Source: Gordonia jinghuaiqii (GTDB taxonomy: Bacteria; Actinomycetota; Actinomycetes; Mycobacteriales; Mycobacteriaceae). From it: a stretch of DNA of 64,000 bases. The stretch is taken from assembly GCF_014041935.1 (NCBI RefSeq), contig NZ_CP059491.1, positions 4,340,001 through 4,404,000 on the forward strand, written 5' to 3'. This document shows, piece after piece, positions 16,783 to 26,487 of the stretch. A program made the translations under genes and the position numbers. Within the stretch, counting starts at the first letter, position 1, and each line of letters starts with the position of its first letter. The notes beneath the pieces were generated by a model that saw only the letters and a list, made by a program, of their open reading frames with translations, searched no databases and was not told where the DNA came from.

Positions 16783-18093
16783 ATGACGACAGCCAGCGCC
16801 GCCACCCGAGCCCGTACCGGCCAGATCGCCTCGCTCAGTCCCGTCCTCAAGCAGGCGACGCCCGTCGTCGTCGACCACGCCCTCGGTTCGTGGATTCACG
16901 GCACCGACGGCCGCGATTATCTGGACTTCACCACCGGCATCGGAGTCACCAGCACCGGGCACTGCCACCCGCATGTCGTCGCGGCCGCACAGGCCCAATG
17001 CGCGAAGGTGATCCACGCGCAGTACACGACGGTTCTGCACACCCCGCTGCTCGAGCTGACCGAACGTCTCGGCGGCGTCCTGCCCCTCGGCCTGGATTCG
17101 GTGTTCTACGCCAACTCCGGCTCCGAGGCCGTCGAGGCCGCGATCCGCCTCGCCCGGATGGCCACCGCCAAGCCCAACATCATCGTCTTCCAGGGCGGAT
17201 TCCACGGCCGCACCGTCGCCGCGGCGAGCCTGACCACCGCGGGAACCCGCTTCTCGGCGGGCTTCTCACCGTTGATGAGCGGCGTCCACATGGCCCCGTT
17301 CCCCTACGCCTACCGCTACGGCTGGGACACCGACACCGCCGTCGACTTCGCGCTGCGCGAACTCGACTACCTCCTGCAGTCGCGGGTGGCCCCCAACGAC
17401 ACCGCCGCCTTCCTCATCGAGCCCGTCCTCGGCGACGGCGGCTACCTCCCGACACCGCCGCGGTTCCTGCAGGGCCTGCGCGAGCGGGCCGACCGCCACG
17501 GCATCCTCCTCATCCTCGACGAGGTGCAGGCCGGGTTCGGCCGCACCGGCAGGTTCTGGGGACACCAGCACGCCGACGGGCTGACCCCCGACATCCTGAT
17601 CACCGCAAAAGGCCTCGCGTCGGGGTTCCCGATCTCGGCGATCGCGGCGTCGACCGAGCTGATGAGCAAGGCCTGGCCGGGCTCGCAGGGTGGCACCTAC
17701 GGCGGCAACGCCGTCGCGGCCGCCGCGGCCGTGGCCACCCTCGACGTCATCGAGTCCGAGGGGCTCGTCGAGAACGCCCGCGTGCGCGGAGAGCAGTTGC
17801 TCACCGGCCTCCGCCAGGTGTGTGCCCCCTTCGCCGGCATCGGCGATGTCCGCGGCCTCGGACTGATGGCGGGCATCGAGTTCATCAGCACCGATGCCGC
17901 AGGCAACACCGCCCCCGACGCCGTGGCGGCCACCGCGGTGCAGCAGGCCACCACCGACCAAGGCCTGCTGACGCTGACCTGCGGACCGGCGGCCAACGTC
18001 GTCCGGCTGATCCCCGCGTTGGTCGTGACCGCCGAGGAGATCGATCTCGGCCTCAGCCGGTTCGGTGCGGCCCTCGCCGCGGTACTCCGCTAG
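16783..18093 (+). CDS. Class III PLP-dependent aminotransferase (GABA/diaminobutyrate aminotransferase-like)
   Basis: About 436 aa. Fold-type I class III signature: YANSGSEAVEAAIRLAR, FQGGFHGRT, ILDEVQAGFGRTG and the PLP lysine in LITAKGLASGFPISA. It should transfer an omega-amino group to 2-oxoglutarate or pyruvate, producing a semialdehyde for the dehydrogenase two genes downstream. The ATG at 16783 lacks a Shine-Dalgarno sequence. A palindromic operator ends 28 bp upstream, so this is probably the first gene of a six-gene operon. Class III enzymes also include DoeD, the diaminobutyrate transaminase of ectoine breakdown; sequence alone does not decide between substrates. Confidence 0.88.
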   Translation: MTTASAATRARTGQIASLSPVLKQATPVVVDHALGSWIHGTDGRDYLDFTTGIGVTSTGHCHPHVVAAAQAQCAKVIHAQYTTVLHTPLLELTERLGGVLPLGLDSVFYANSGSEAVEAAIRLARMATAKPNIIVFQGGFHGRTVAAASLTTAGTRFSAGFSPLMSGVHMAPFPYAYRYGWDTDTAVDFALRELDYLLQSRVAPNDTAAFLIEPVLGDGGYLPTPPRFLQGLRERADRHGILLILDEVQAGFGRTGRFWGHQHADGLTPDILITAKGLASGFPISAIAASTELMSKAWPGSQGGTYGGNAVAAAAAVATLDVIESEGLVENARVRGEQLLTGLRQVCAPFAGIGDVRGLGLMAGIEFISTDAAGNTAPDAVAATAVQQATTDQGLLTLTCGPAANVVRLIPALVVTAEEIDLGLSRFGAALAAVLR

Positions 18094-18104
18094 ATTTGCT
18101 CACG

Positions 18105-21100
18105 GTGGACATCGCAACCGAACTCACCGGCCTCGGTATCGAGGCCGACGCCTCACCCCGGCGCCTCGCCGAGTACTCCTACGACGCATCGAACTACCGC
18201 ATCGCACCACTGGCGGTGACGTTTCCGCGCACGGATCGGGACGTGGCGACAATCGTGACCTGGTGTCACGACGCGGGCATACCGGTGATCGCACGCGGTG
18301 GCGGAACATCCATGGGCGGCAACGCGATCGGCCCGGGTGTCGTTCTCGACCTCTCCCGTCATCTCGACCGCGTGATCTCGATCGACGCCGAATCGTCGAC
18401 GGCCGTGGCCGGATCAGGCATCGTGCTGACCACGCTCGCCGCCCACGCCCGCGAGGCGACCGGCGGCAGGCTCACCTTCGCACCCGACCCGTCGTCGGCA
18501 TCGCGTGCGACGATCGGCGGCGCGATCGGCAACGACGCCTGCGGAAATCACTCGGTGCGGTACGGACGTACCAGTGATCATGTGGTCGAGCTCCATCTCG
18601 TCACCGCCGAGGGCCTGCTGCTCACCGCCACGCGCGACGGACTGCGGGCCACCGATCCGGAAGACACCGCAGCGGCCGCCCGCGCCGCGGAGATCTCCGG
18701 CGCGCTGCGGGAACTGGCCGCGGCCAACCTGTCGATCCTGCGCACCCAGCTCGAGACCATTCCACGTCAGGTCTCCGGCTACCACCTGGCGAAACTGCTG
18801 CCGGAGAACGGCTTCGACGTGGCCCGTGCACTCGTCGGCAGCGAGGGGACGTGCGCGATCGTCGTCTCCGCGAAAGTCCGTCTGGTGCCGGTCGCCACGT
18901 CGCAGCTGCTCCTCTGCGTGGGGTACCACTCCCCGGCCGACGCCGCCCGCGACGTACCGGCGATCCTGCCGTTCGCCCCGTCGGCGATCGAGGGCATCGA
19001 CCGCAAGATCGTCGCCACCATGGCCGCCCGGCGCGGCCGCGACACCGTCGCCGGACTCCCCGACGGCTCGGCGTGGCTGTTCATCGACGTCGATTCGGAA
19101 AGCGCCGCAGCACAGGCGGAATCCGACGTTCCGGCCACCGCCAAGCGCCTGCTCGACCATCTCCGCGCGCAGGGGCGGATGATCGACGCCACCGTCGTCG
19201 AGGACCCGGCACGCCGCAAGGCGCTCTGGCGCATCCGCGAGGACGGAGCAGGGCTGTCGTCGCGGCTGGCCGACCCCGACGACGAGAGCATCGGCAACGA
19301 CTACGAATCCTGGCCGGGCTGGGAGGATGCGGCCGTCGCCCCCGAGCGTCTCGCCGACTACCTCGACGACTTCACCGAACTCCTCGACCGTCATGGTCTC
19401 ACCGGTGTGATGTACGGCCACTTCGGCGCCGGTTGCATGCACGTCCGCATCACCTTCGATCTGCGCACCGCGCAGGGCCGCGCGGTCATGGACCGATTCT
19501 GCAACGACGCCGCAGAACTTGTTGTCCGACATGGTGGTTCGTTGTCCGGTGAACACGGTGACGGCCGCGCACGTTCGGCACTGCTGCCGATCATGTACTC
19601 CCCGGCGATGATGGCGGCCTTCGCACGGTTCAAATCCATCTGGGATCCGGCAGGCATCCTCAACCCGGGCAGCATCATCGACCCGCCGCCGATCACCGCC
19701 GACCTCGCCCTCGCCGACGTCCCGCGGCGGTCGTGGCCGACCAGCTTCGATCTCGGCCACGGCTCCTCATCCCCCGGCGAACCGCGCCGGGCATCGGGGC
19801 CGGCCGCCACACCTGAGCTGCCCCTGCTCGATCCGTTCGTGCACGCGGTCCAGGGGTGCATCGGCGTGGGGCGCTGCCGCGCGGACACCGGCGGCGTGAT
19901 GTGTCCGAGTTACCGGGCGACCCGCGACGAGAAGGACTCTACTCGCGGCCGCGCACGCGTCCTGCAGGACATGGTCCGCACCGCTCCGACCGTCGAGGAG
20001 GGCTGGCGCTCAACCGATGTCGCCGAGGCGCTCGATCTCTGCCTGTCCTGCAAGGCCTGTTCCACCGACTGCCCGACCGGCGTCGACATGGCGACCTACA
20101 AAGCGGAGTTCCTCGACCACCACTATCGGCGTCGGCTCCGTCCGCTGTCGCACTACTCGCTCGGCTGGATGCCGGCGTGGCTCTCCGCGGCGGGCGTGGC
20201 GGCCCCACTGATCAACCGCGCACTGACGTCGCGGCTCGGCGGCCTGGCCGCACACGCGGGTGGTATCGATCCCCGACGCACGATGCCCTCCTTCGCGACC
20301 CGGCGCGCACGTCGGACACACCTCGACCCGCTCGACCCGGTCAGCCCGGCCTCGTCGGTCATCCTGTTCGTCGACTCATTCACCCGCGCGTTCCGGCCGC
20401 AGGTGGCCACCGCGGCCGCCGGGGTCCTCGGCGCCACCGGTGAGGAAGTGGGTTGCACCGCCGACAACTGCTGCGGCCTCACCTGGATCTCGACGGGCCA
20501 GCTCGGCAAGGCACGCAAGGTACTCCGCCGCACCGCGGAGAACCTCGACGACGGCACCGACCGTCCCATCGTCGTCGCCGAACCCAGCTGCGCCGCCGCG
20601 CTCGCCAAGGATCTGCCCGAACTCGTGGGAACCGACGCCGCGCGCCGCGTCGCCGCACGCGTCCGCAGTTTCGCCACCCACCTACCGACACTGCTCGACG
20701 CGGGATGGCAACCACCCGCACTGCCCGACGAGGTCACCCTGCAGACCCACTGCCACGAGTACGCGGTCTTCGGCGCACGCGTCGGCGCCGCCGCGCTGGA
20801 GGCCCTCGGCGTGCGCGTCACGGTCGCCGACGGGTGTTGCGGCGTCGCCGGCAATTTCGGCTTCGAGAAGGGCCACTACGAGGTGAGCATGGCCGTCGCC
20901 GAGAACGGGCTGGCTCCCGCACTGCGCGACGACCCGTACCGGCCGGTCATCACCGACGGCTTCAGTTGCGCGATGGCCGTCGAACATCTCACAACCGTCG
21001 ACGGTGAGCTCAGGGCAGCGCCGGAGATCCGCGGCCTCCACCTGGCCGAATTGCTGACCGGCACAACAGACCGACCGACCACCACCACCCACGACCACGG

Positions 21101-21116
21101 AGGAGCCCGATCATGA
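18105..21116 (+). CDS. FAD-linked oxidase / Fe-S oxidoreductase fusion (D-2-hydroxyacid dehydrogenase type)
   Basis: About 1003 aa, a GlcD-GlcF-like fusion. Residues ~1-530 hold the FAD-binding PCMH domain (PVIARGGGTSMGGNAIGPG, FAPDPSSASRATIGGAIGNDACG) and the C-terminal oxidase cap (MYGHFGAGCMHVR, HGGSLSGEHGDG). Residues ~580-700 hold a 4Fe-4S cluster module (CIGVGRCRADTGGVMCP and CLSCKACSTDCP). The rest has two CCG-type motifs (CTADNCCG, DGCCGVAGNFG). Such proteins oxidise D-lactate, D-2-hydroxyglutarate or glycolate and feed electrons to quinones. The GTG at 18105 is chosen because TAGATT at 18091-18096 would give a leaderless internal promoter; a TTG at 18096 is possible. The stop overlaps the next ATG by 4 bp. 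Confidence 0.87.
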   Translation: MDIATELTGLGIEADASPRRLAEYSYDASNYRIAPLAVTFPRTDRDVATIVTWCHDAGIPVIARGGGTSMGGNAIGPGVVLDLSRHLDRVISIDAESSTAVAGSGIVLTTLAAHAREATGGRLTFAPDPSSASRATIGGAIGNDACGNHSVRYGRTSDHVVELHLVTAEGLLLTATRDGLRATDPEDTAAAARAAEISGALRELAAANLSILRTQLETIPRQVSGYHLAKLLPENGFDVARALVGSEGTCAIVVSAKVRLVPVATSQLLLCVGYHSPADAARDVPAILPFAPSAIEGIDRKIVATMAARRGRDTVAGLPDGSAWLFIDVDSESAAAQAESDVPATAKRLLDHLRAQGRMIDATVVEDPARRKALWRIREDGAGLSSRLADPDDESIGNDYESWPGWEDAAVAPERLADYLDDFTELLDRHGLTGVMYGHFGAGCMHVRITFDLRTAQGRAVMDRFCNDAAELVVRHGGSLSGEHGDGRARSALLPIMYSPAMMAAFARFKSIWDPAGILNPGSIIDPPPITADLALADVPRRSWPTSFDLGHGSSSPGEPRRASGPAATPELPLLDPFVHAVQGCIGVGRCRADTGGVMCPSYRATRDEKDSTRGRARVLQDMVRTAPTVEEGWRSTDVAEALDLCLSCKACSTDCPTGVDMATYKAEFLDHHYRRRLRPLSHYSLGWMPAWLSAAGVAAPLINRALTSRLGGLAAHAGGIDPRRTMPSFATRRARRTHLDPLDPVSPASSVILFVDSFTRAFRPQVATAAAGVLGATGEEVGCTADNCCGLTWISTGQLGKARKVLRRTAENLDDGTDRPIVVAEPSCAAALAKDLPELVGTDAARRVAARVRSFATHLPTLLDAGWQPPALPDEVTLQTHCHEYAVFGARVGAAALEALGVRVTVADGCCGVAGNFGFEKGHYEVSMAVAENGLAPALRDDPYRPVITDGFSCAMAVEHLTTVDGELRAAPEIRGLHLAELLTGTTDRPTTTTHDHGGARS

Positions 21117-22621
21117 CGGCCATCGCCCCGCACAGCGCAACCGCCGAGGCCATCTCGCGGATCCACACCGATCTGTTCATCGACGGCCGGTGGTCGCCCG
21201 CTGCCGCCGGTGACCGGTTCGACGTACTCAACCCGGCCACCGGGGAACTACTCGCGCAGGTCGCCGACGCCGACGCCACCGATGCCCGCCGCGCCCTCGA
21301 GACCGCCGCCGCGCACCAGTCGGGGTGGGCCGCGACGTCTCCACGCAGCCGTAGCGAGATCCTCTACCGCGCATACCAACTCATCATGGATCGCGTCGAC
21401 GAGATCGCGTCGGTGATGACCGCCGAGATGGGCAAGCCGCTCGCCGAGGCCAAGGGCGAGGTCGCCTACGGCGCGGAGTTCTTCCGCTGGTTCGCCGAGG
21501 AGGCCGTGCGCATCGGCGGCGATCACACCACCACCGGCGACGGTGCGCATCGCGTCGTGGTGAGCAAGCAGCCCGTCGGTCCGTGCATCCTGATCACGCC
21601 GTGGAACTTCCCGCTGGCCATGGGCACCCGCAAGATCGGTCCCGCCGTGGCCGCCGGTTGCACCATGGTGCTCAAGCCCGCCGAGCTCACCCCGCTCACC
21701 ACCCTGCTGCTCACGGACATCCTCGTCGAGGCCGGTCTGCCCGCCGGTGTCCTCAACGTCGTGACCACCAGCAATCCGTCGACCGTCGTCACCGAGTGGA
21801 TGGAGAGCGGACTCGCCCGCAAGGTCAGCTTCACCGGGTCCACCGCGGTCGGCAAGACCCTCTTGCGCCAGGCGGCAGGCACCGTCATGCGCACGTCGAT
21901 GGAGCTCGGCGGCAATGCACCGTTCATCGTGTGCGCCGACGCCGACATCCCGCGCGCCGTCGACGGTCTGATGCTCGCCAAGATGCGCAACATCGGCCAG
22001 GCCTGCACCGCTGCCAACCGGATCTTCGTGCACCGCAGCGTGATCGACGAGTTCACCGAGGCCTTCACCGCCAAGATGGCCGCGCTCCGGGTCGGCGACG
22101 GCGCTGCCGAGGGTGTCCAGGTCGGTCCGCTCGTCGAGCCCAAGGCCGTGGCGAAGGTCTCGGCGCTCGTCGACGACGCGGTGGCCAAGGGCGCCACCGT
22201 ACGACTCGGCGGACAAGCCCCCGACGGCCCGGGCAGCTTCTACCCGCCGACCGTGCTGACCGGCGTCGGCCTCGACGCCGACCTGGTGCGCAACGAGATC
22301 TTCGGCCCCGTCGCCGCACTCATCCCGTTCGGCGACGCGGGCAAGCCCGACGACCCCGCCGCCGACGACGAGGTCGTCGCGCTGGCCAACGACACCCCGT
22401 GGGGCCTGGTGGCCTACCTGTTCAGTCAGGACGTCGACCGTTGCGCTCGACTGTCGGCAGCGCTGGAAGCCGGTATGGTCGGCGTCAACACCGGCGCCGT
22501 GTCCAATCCGGCCGCCCCGTTCGGCGGGGTCAAGGAGTCGGGACTCGGCCGCGAGGGTGGCCGCGTGGGTATCGAGGAGTTCCTCGACATGAAGTACACC
22601 GCCAGCCCGATCCGACGCTGA
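21113..22621 (+). CDS. NAD(P)-dependent succinate-semialdehyde dehydrogenase-like aldehyde dehydrogenase
   Basis: The product is 502 aa, the ALDH superfamily length. Cofactor region PWNFPLAMGTRKIGPAVAAG, the GSTAVGKTLL turn, catalytic Glu in MELGGNAPFIV and catalytic Cys in GQACTAANR are all intact. The C-terminal NPAAPFGGVKESGLGREGG is typical of the SSADH/GabD branch. It would oxidise a semialdehyde from the upstream class III aminotransferase to a dicarboxylate (succinate, or aspartate if it acts like DoeC). It is joined to the FAD/Fe-S gene by an ATGA overlap. Confidence 0.88.
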   Translation: MTAIAPHSATAEAISRIHTDLFIDGRWSPAAAGDRFDVLNPATGELLAQVADADATDARRALETAAAHQSGWAATSPRSRSEILYRAYQLIMDRVDEIASVMTAEMGKPLAEAKGEVAYGAEFFRWFAEEAVRIGGDHTTTGDGAHRVVVSKQPVGPCILITPWNFPLAMGTRKIGPAVAAGCTMVLKPAELTPLTTLLLTDILVEAGLPAGVLNVVTTSNPSTVVTEWMESGLARKVSFTGSTAVGKTLLRQAAGTVMRTSMELGGNAPFIVCADADIPRAVDGLMLAKMRNIGQACTAANRIFVHRSVIDEFTEAFTAKMAALRVGDGAAEGVQVGPLVEPKAVAKVSALVDDAVAKGATVRLGGQAPDGPGSFYPPTVLTGVGLDADLVRNEIFGPVAALIPFGDAGKPDDPAADDEVVALANDTPWGLVAYLFSQDVDRCARLSAALEAGMVGVNTGAVSNPAAPFGGVKESGLGREGGRVGIEEFLDMKYTASPIRR

Positions 22622-22662
22622 CCGCCGGACCTGACCGCCGGACCCGTCCCCGAGCCCCCGCC

Positions 22663-22700
22663 CCTGTCCCCCTGCCGCTGTCCCTGTCCCCCTGCCGCTG
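22663..22700. repeat. Short direct repeat in the intergenic gap
   Basis: CCTGTCCCCCTGCCGCTG occurs at 22663-22680 and again at 22683-22700, a 20-bp period. It lies in the 98-bp gap between the semialdehyde dehydrogenase and M24 genes. The C-rich run has no hairpin potential; it looks like slippage expansion. Confidence 0.75.
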
Positions 22701-22719
22701 AACAAGAATCGAGAAGACC

Positions 22720-23913
22720 ATGTACCTCGGTGCTCAGCTGTTCACCGACAGCGAGTACGAACGCCGCCTCACGCGTGTCCGCGAACTCATGGACCGTCAG
22801 GGGTTGTCGGCGATCATCGTCACCGACCCGGCCAACATCTTCTACCTCATCGGGTACAACGCGTGGTCGTTCTACACCCCGCAGATGCTGTTCGTCCCCA
22901 TCGAGGGCGAGATGGTCTTCTATGCGCGCGAGATGGATGCCCATGGCGCACATCGGACGACGTGGTTGCCCGACGAGCAGATCGTCGGATATCCGGAGAA
23001 TTATGTGCACCGGCCGCATCTGCACCCGTTCGACTGGGTCGCGTGGTCACTGCGGCAGCGGCACCTGATCGCACCGGCGTCGCGGGCGGGTTCGGTCGGC
23101 CTGGAGATGGATTCACACTTCTTCTCGCCCAAGGCCTATCGGGCTCTGTTCAACGCCATCCCGGAGTGGAAGCTCGTCGACAACTTCGAACTCGTCAACT
23201 GGGTGCGCTCGGTGAAGTCCGACGCCGAGATCCAGCTGATGCGTCAGGCCGGGATGGTGTGTTCGGAGGCGATGCGCGCCGCGATCGACACCATCGACAT
23301 CGGGGTGCGCCAATGCGATGCGGCGGCCGCGATCTCGCAGGCCCAGATCACCGGCACCCAGGAGTTCGGCGGCGACTACCCGGCGATCGTGCCGATGATG
23401 CCCACCGGTGCCGCCGCCGACACACCGCATCTCACCTGGCACCAGGGCACGTTCGTCGAGGACGAGGCGGTGGTCATCGAGCTGACCGGTGCGCACAACC
23501 GGTACCACTGCCCACTCGCACGGACGGTGTCGCTGGGTACCCCGGCCAAGGACCTCGACTATGTCGCCAAGGCCACTGCCGAAGGTCTCGAGAACGTGCT
23601 CGATGCGATCAGACCGGGGGTCGCGACCCGTGAGCTCGCCTCCACCTGGAACTGGACGCTCGCCAAGTACGGTCTCGAGAAGCCTTCGCGCCTGGGCTAT
23701 TCCATCGGGATCGGCTATCCGCCGGACTGGGGTGAGCGCACCATCAGCATCCGCACCGAGGACGAGTCGATCCTGGAGACCAACATGACCTTCCACATCG
23801 TCTGCGGAATGTGGATGGACAACTACGGTTTCGAACTCTCCGAGTCGGTGCGGGTCAGCCCGACCGGCGTCGAGTGCTTCACCTCGTTCCCCCGCGAGCT
23901 GATCCGGAAATGA
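22720..23913 (+). CDS. M24-family (pita-bread) hydrolase, ectoine hydrolase (DoeA/EutD)/creatinase-like
   Basis: The product is 397 aa. N-terminal creatinase-type domain with LSAIIVTDPANIFYLIGYNAWSF, EMDAHGAHRTTWLPDEQIVGYP and GLEMDSHFFSPKAY; C-terminal pita-bread domain. Where metal-dependent aminopeptidase P enzymes carry the first Asp ligands, this protein has ELTGAHNRYHCPLARTV, so like creatinase and ectoine hydrolase it probably works without the two-metal centre. These relatives cleave C-N bonds of creatine or open the ectoine ring. That it acts on ectoine is inferred from resemblance of the N-terminal blocks as remembered, not from a search. It is the fourth gene of the operon. Confidence 0.72.
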   Translation: MYLGAQLFTDSEYERRLTRVRELMDRQGLSAIIVTDPANIFYLIGYNAWSFYTPQMLFVPIEGEMVFYAREMDAHGAHRTTWLPDEQIVGYPENYVHRPHLHPFDWVAWSLRQRHLIAPASRAGSVGLEMDSHFFSPKAYRALFNAIPEWKLVDNFELVNWVRSVKSDAEIQLMRQAGMVCSEAMRAAIDTIDIGVRQCDAAAAISQAQITGTQEFGGDYPAIVPMMPTGAAADTPHLTWHQGTFVEDEAVVIELTGAHNRYHCPLARTVSLGTPAKDLDYVAKATAEGLENVLDAIRPGVATRELASTWNWTLAKYGLEKPSRLGYSIGIGYPPDWGERTISIRTEDESILETNMTFHIVCGMWMDNYGFELSESVRVSPTGVECFTSFPRELIRK

Positions 23914-23991
23914 CGACAGACCACTGATCCCCTTCAGGTGCGCGGAGCGCAGGCGACGGGCCACGAAGGGCGACGAGATGAGGTGAAAGAC

Positions 23992-25233
23992 ATGACCGCA
24001 ACACCAGAAGCCATGCACGCGACCCGGCACTGCGCCCCCACACTGCCGCTCGCCGGCCGGGCCAAGGACCTCGTCGGGTCGATGATCGACTCGTCGACGT
24101 CGCTGCTGGCAGCGCAGACCCACGACATCGTGCGGTTCGCGATGGGTTCGCCCGCCGACGAGGCCGTACCCGCCGACGAGTTCCGGCAGATCGCCGGCGA
24201 GATCCTGGACAACTCCTCGTTCACCTACGGCGCCACCGAGGGTGAGCCGCGCCTGCTGCAGTTGCTCGTCGACTATCTCGCCACCACGCCCGACCCGTCG
24301 ACCCACGACCGCCTGGTGATCACCACCGGCGGCATGCAGGGCCTCGACCTCGCGTGCAAACTCTTCGTCGACCCGGGTGACCTGGTCATCGTCGAGTCAC
24401 CGACCTACACCAACGGCAGCGCCACCGCGCTGTCCTACGGTGCGCAGCTGCTCGAGGTCCCCGTCGACGACGACGGCATGCAGGTCGACCAGCTGGCGGA
24501 TCTCGTCGCACGCACCCACCGGACGCCCAAGGCGATCTACACGATCCCCACGTTCCAGAACCCCTCGGGCGTCACCTTGTCCGAGGAGCGGCGCCGCGAG
24601 CTGCTGCGGCTGGCGCACACGTGGGGTTCGGTCATCATCGACGACGACCCGTACGGCCTGCTGCGTTTCGCCGGCACCGACATCCCGACGTTCCAGACAC
24701 TCAGTCCCGGCGACCCGCTGATCTTCTCGGTGCGGACCTTCTCGAAGATCCTGGCGCCCGGATGGCGGGTCGGCTGGGTCGACGCCGACCCGTCACTGCG
24801 CCAGCTGCTCATCAACGGCAAGCAGGCGATGGACACCTGCACCAATGTGCCCAACCAGCACATCGTCGCCGAGTACATCGCCCGCGGCGGCCTCGAAGAC
24901 CATCTCGCCGGCATCCGCACGCTCTACCGGGAGCGCAAGGACGCCATGCTCGACGCCATCGCCCGTCACCTGGGCGACCGCGTGGTCACCACCAACCCCG
25001 AAGGCGGGTTCTTCCTGTGGGTGACGCTGCGCGAGGAGTTCGCCGAGATCGACACCCGGGAGCTGTTCGAGGTCGCCCTCGCCGACGGCGTCGCATTCAT
25101 CCCCGGACCTGCGCTGTCGCCCGGTGGACGCTTCCGCAACTCGATGCGCCTGTGCTTCGCGTCGAGCACCCCGGACCGGATCGACGAAGGTGTGCGGCGT
25201 CTCACCGCCAGTCTTGAGAAGATGGCCGGGTGA
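23992..25233 (+). CDS. Class I/II PLP-dependent aminotransferase (2-aminoadipate/kynurenine aminotransferase type)
   Basis: About 413 aa from the ATG at 23992, with GAGGTGA at a good distance. The substrate loop FTYGATEGEPRLLQLLVDYL, TTGGMQGLDLACKLFVDPGDLVIVESPTY, TFQNPSGVTLS, the IIDDDPYGLLRF Asp and the PLP lysine in SVRTFSKILAPGWRVGW are all canonical. There is no N-terminal HTH, so it is a metabolic enzyme rather than a MocR regulator. Likely role: transfer of an alpha-amino group from an intermediate of the pathway. The GTG of the M20 gene overlaps its stop. Confidence 0.87.
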   Translation: MTATPEAMHATRHCAPTLPLAGRAKDLVGSMIDSSTSLLAAQTHDIVRFAMGSPADEAVPADEFRQIAGEILDNSSFTYGATEGEPRLLQLLVDYLATTPDPSTHDRLVITTGGMQGLDLACKLFVDPGDLVIVESPTYTNGSATALSYGAQLLEVPVDDDGMQVDQLADLVARTHRTPKAIYTIPTFQNPSGVTLSEERRRELLRLAHTWGSVIIDDDPYGLLRFAGTDIPTFQTLSPGDPLIFSVRTFSKILAPGWRVGWVDADPSLRQLLINGKQAMDTCTNVPNQHIVAEYIARGGLEDHLAGIRTLYRERKDAMLDAIARHLGDRVVTTNPEGGFFLWVTLREEFAEIDTRELFEVALADGVAFIPGPALSPGGRFRNSMRLCFASSTPDRIDEGVRRLTASLEKMAG

Positions 25234-26486
25234 GTGACGATGGTGCAGTGAGTGGTGAATCAGAACCCGAGCCGACGGCTCTGAGTCCGGCCGAGCGGGC
25301 GATCGTCGGCCTTATCGACGAGGACGCGCTCGTCGCGCTCACCACCGCCCTGGTCGAGGCGCCCAGTGAGAACCCGGGCGGCACCGAAGGTGCGGCCGTC
25401 GCGGTGCTGGAGAAGTCGTGCCGGGCCCTGGGCCTGACCGTGGACGTCCGCGAGGCCGCGCCGCAGCGTCCCAATCTGGTCGCCACCCTGACCGGGGGCG
25501 ACGGGCCGGGACTGATGTTCCTGGGCCACTCCGACGTCGTCCCGGCCGGGCCCTACTGGACCGCCGACCCGTACACGGTGCGCACCCACGACGGCCGGCT
25601 CTACGGCCGCGGCACCACCGACATGAAGGGCGGTCTCGCCGCGGTCGTCGCCGCGATGGCCGCGGTGTCCCGCGCCGCCGAGTTCGGCGTCGAACTGTCG
25701 GGTCCGGTGCGCCTCGTGTGCACCGCCGACGAGGAAGAGCACGGTCTCGGTGTCCGCGACTTCGTGAGCCGACCCGCCGACCATGACTTCCTCGGCTGCG
25801 TGGTCGCCGAACCCACCGATCTGCAGGTGGTTCGCGGTTGCCGCGGAGCGTCGTACATCGAGATCGACGTGACCGGCCGCGCCGCCCATTCCGGCCGTCC
25901 CGCCGACGGTCGCAGTGCCATCGACGCCGCGGCGGCGATCGTCGAGCTCATCCGTGCCGACAGCGAGCACCTCACCGGGTCCCTCGACGACCTGCTCGGC
26001 TGCGGCACCTGGAATGTGGGGACCATCCAGGGCGGACAGGGCATCTCGGTGGTCGCACCCTCCTGTTCGCTCGGTATCGACCGCCGGCTGATGCCCGACG
26101 AGGATCCGCACGTCATCGCCGAGGAATTACGAAAAACCATCCGCGACAACGGTATCGACACCGACGGCATCTCCGTCGACGTCCGGGTCACCATGGAGAT
26201 GCCCGGGTTCGCCACCGCCGCGGACCATCCGCTGGTCACCGCGGCGGTCGGTTCGGTCACCGACGCCGGGACCGTCACCTCCGTCGGCGGCTGGAGCGCC
26301 GCCTGCGACGGCGGTTTCGTCAGTCGCGACCTCGGCATCCCGTCGATCGTGCTGGGACCCGGGAACATCAACACCGACGCCCATCAGCCCGACGAGTCGG
26401 TGGCGATCGCCGACCTCGTCACCGCGGCGAGGGCCTACGCCCTCGCCGCGCTGAGGCTTCTGGGGACGACCCCGGCCCGACCCTGA
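25230..26486 (+). CDS. M20-family metallohydrolase (ArgE/DapE-type deacylase)
   Basis: The product is 418 aa. All five metal/catalytic elements are visible: FLGHSDVVPAG (His), GRGTTDMKGG (Asp), CTADEEEHG (catalytic Glu-Glu), VVAEPTD (metal ligand) and the C-terminal NTDAHQPDESV His. A dimerisation domain with TGRAAHSGRP lies between. M20 enzymes remove acyl, acetyl, succinyl or carbamoyl groups from amino acids. In this operon it could deacylate the M24 product, as DoeB does in ectoine breakdown although DoeB belongs to another family. It is the last gene of the rightward operon; its stop is separated from that of the convergent transporter gene by one base. Confidence 0.85.
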   Translation: MSDDGAVSGESEPEPTALSPAERAIVGLIDEDALVALTTALVEAPSENPGGTEGAAVAVLEKSCRALGLTVDVREAAPQRPNLVATLTGGDGPGLMFLGHSDVVPAGPYWTADPYTVRTHDGRLYGRGTTDMKGGLAAVVAAMAAVSRAAEFGVELSGPVRLVCTADEEEHGLGVRDFVSRPADHDFLGCVVAEPTDLQVVRGCRGASYIEIDVTGRAAHSGRPADGRSAIDAAAAIVELIRADSEHLTGSLDDLLGCGTWNVGTIQGGQGISVVAPSCSLGIDRRLMPDEDPHVIAEELRKTIRDNGIDTDGISVDVRVTMEMPGFATAADHPLVTAAVGSVTDAGTVTSVGGWSAACDGGFVSRDLGIPSIVLGPGNINTDAHQPDESVAIADLVTAARAYALAALRLLGTTPARP

Positions 26487-26487
26487 C

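Noticed and set aside
16890..18104. Extension of the FAD/Fe-S oxidase frame upstream through the aminotransferase gene
   Set aside because: The extra 400 residues are Arg/Pro/His-rich frame-shifted aminotransferase sequence; FAD-domain similarity begins at about 18105.
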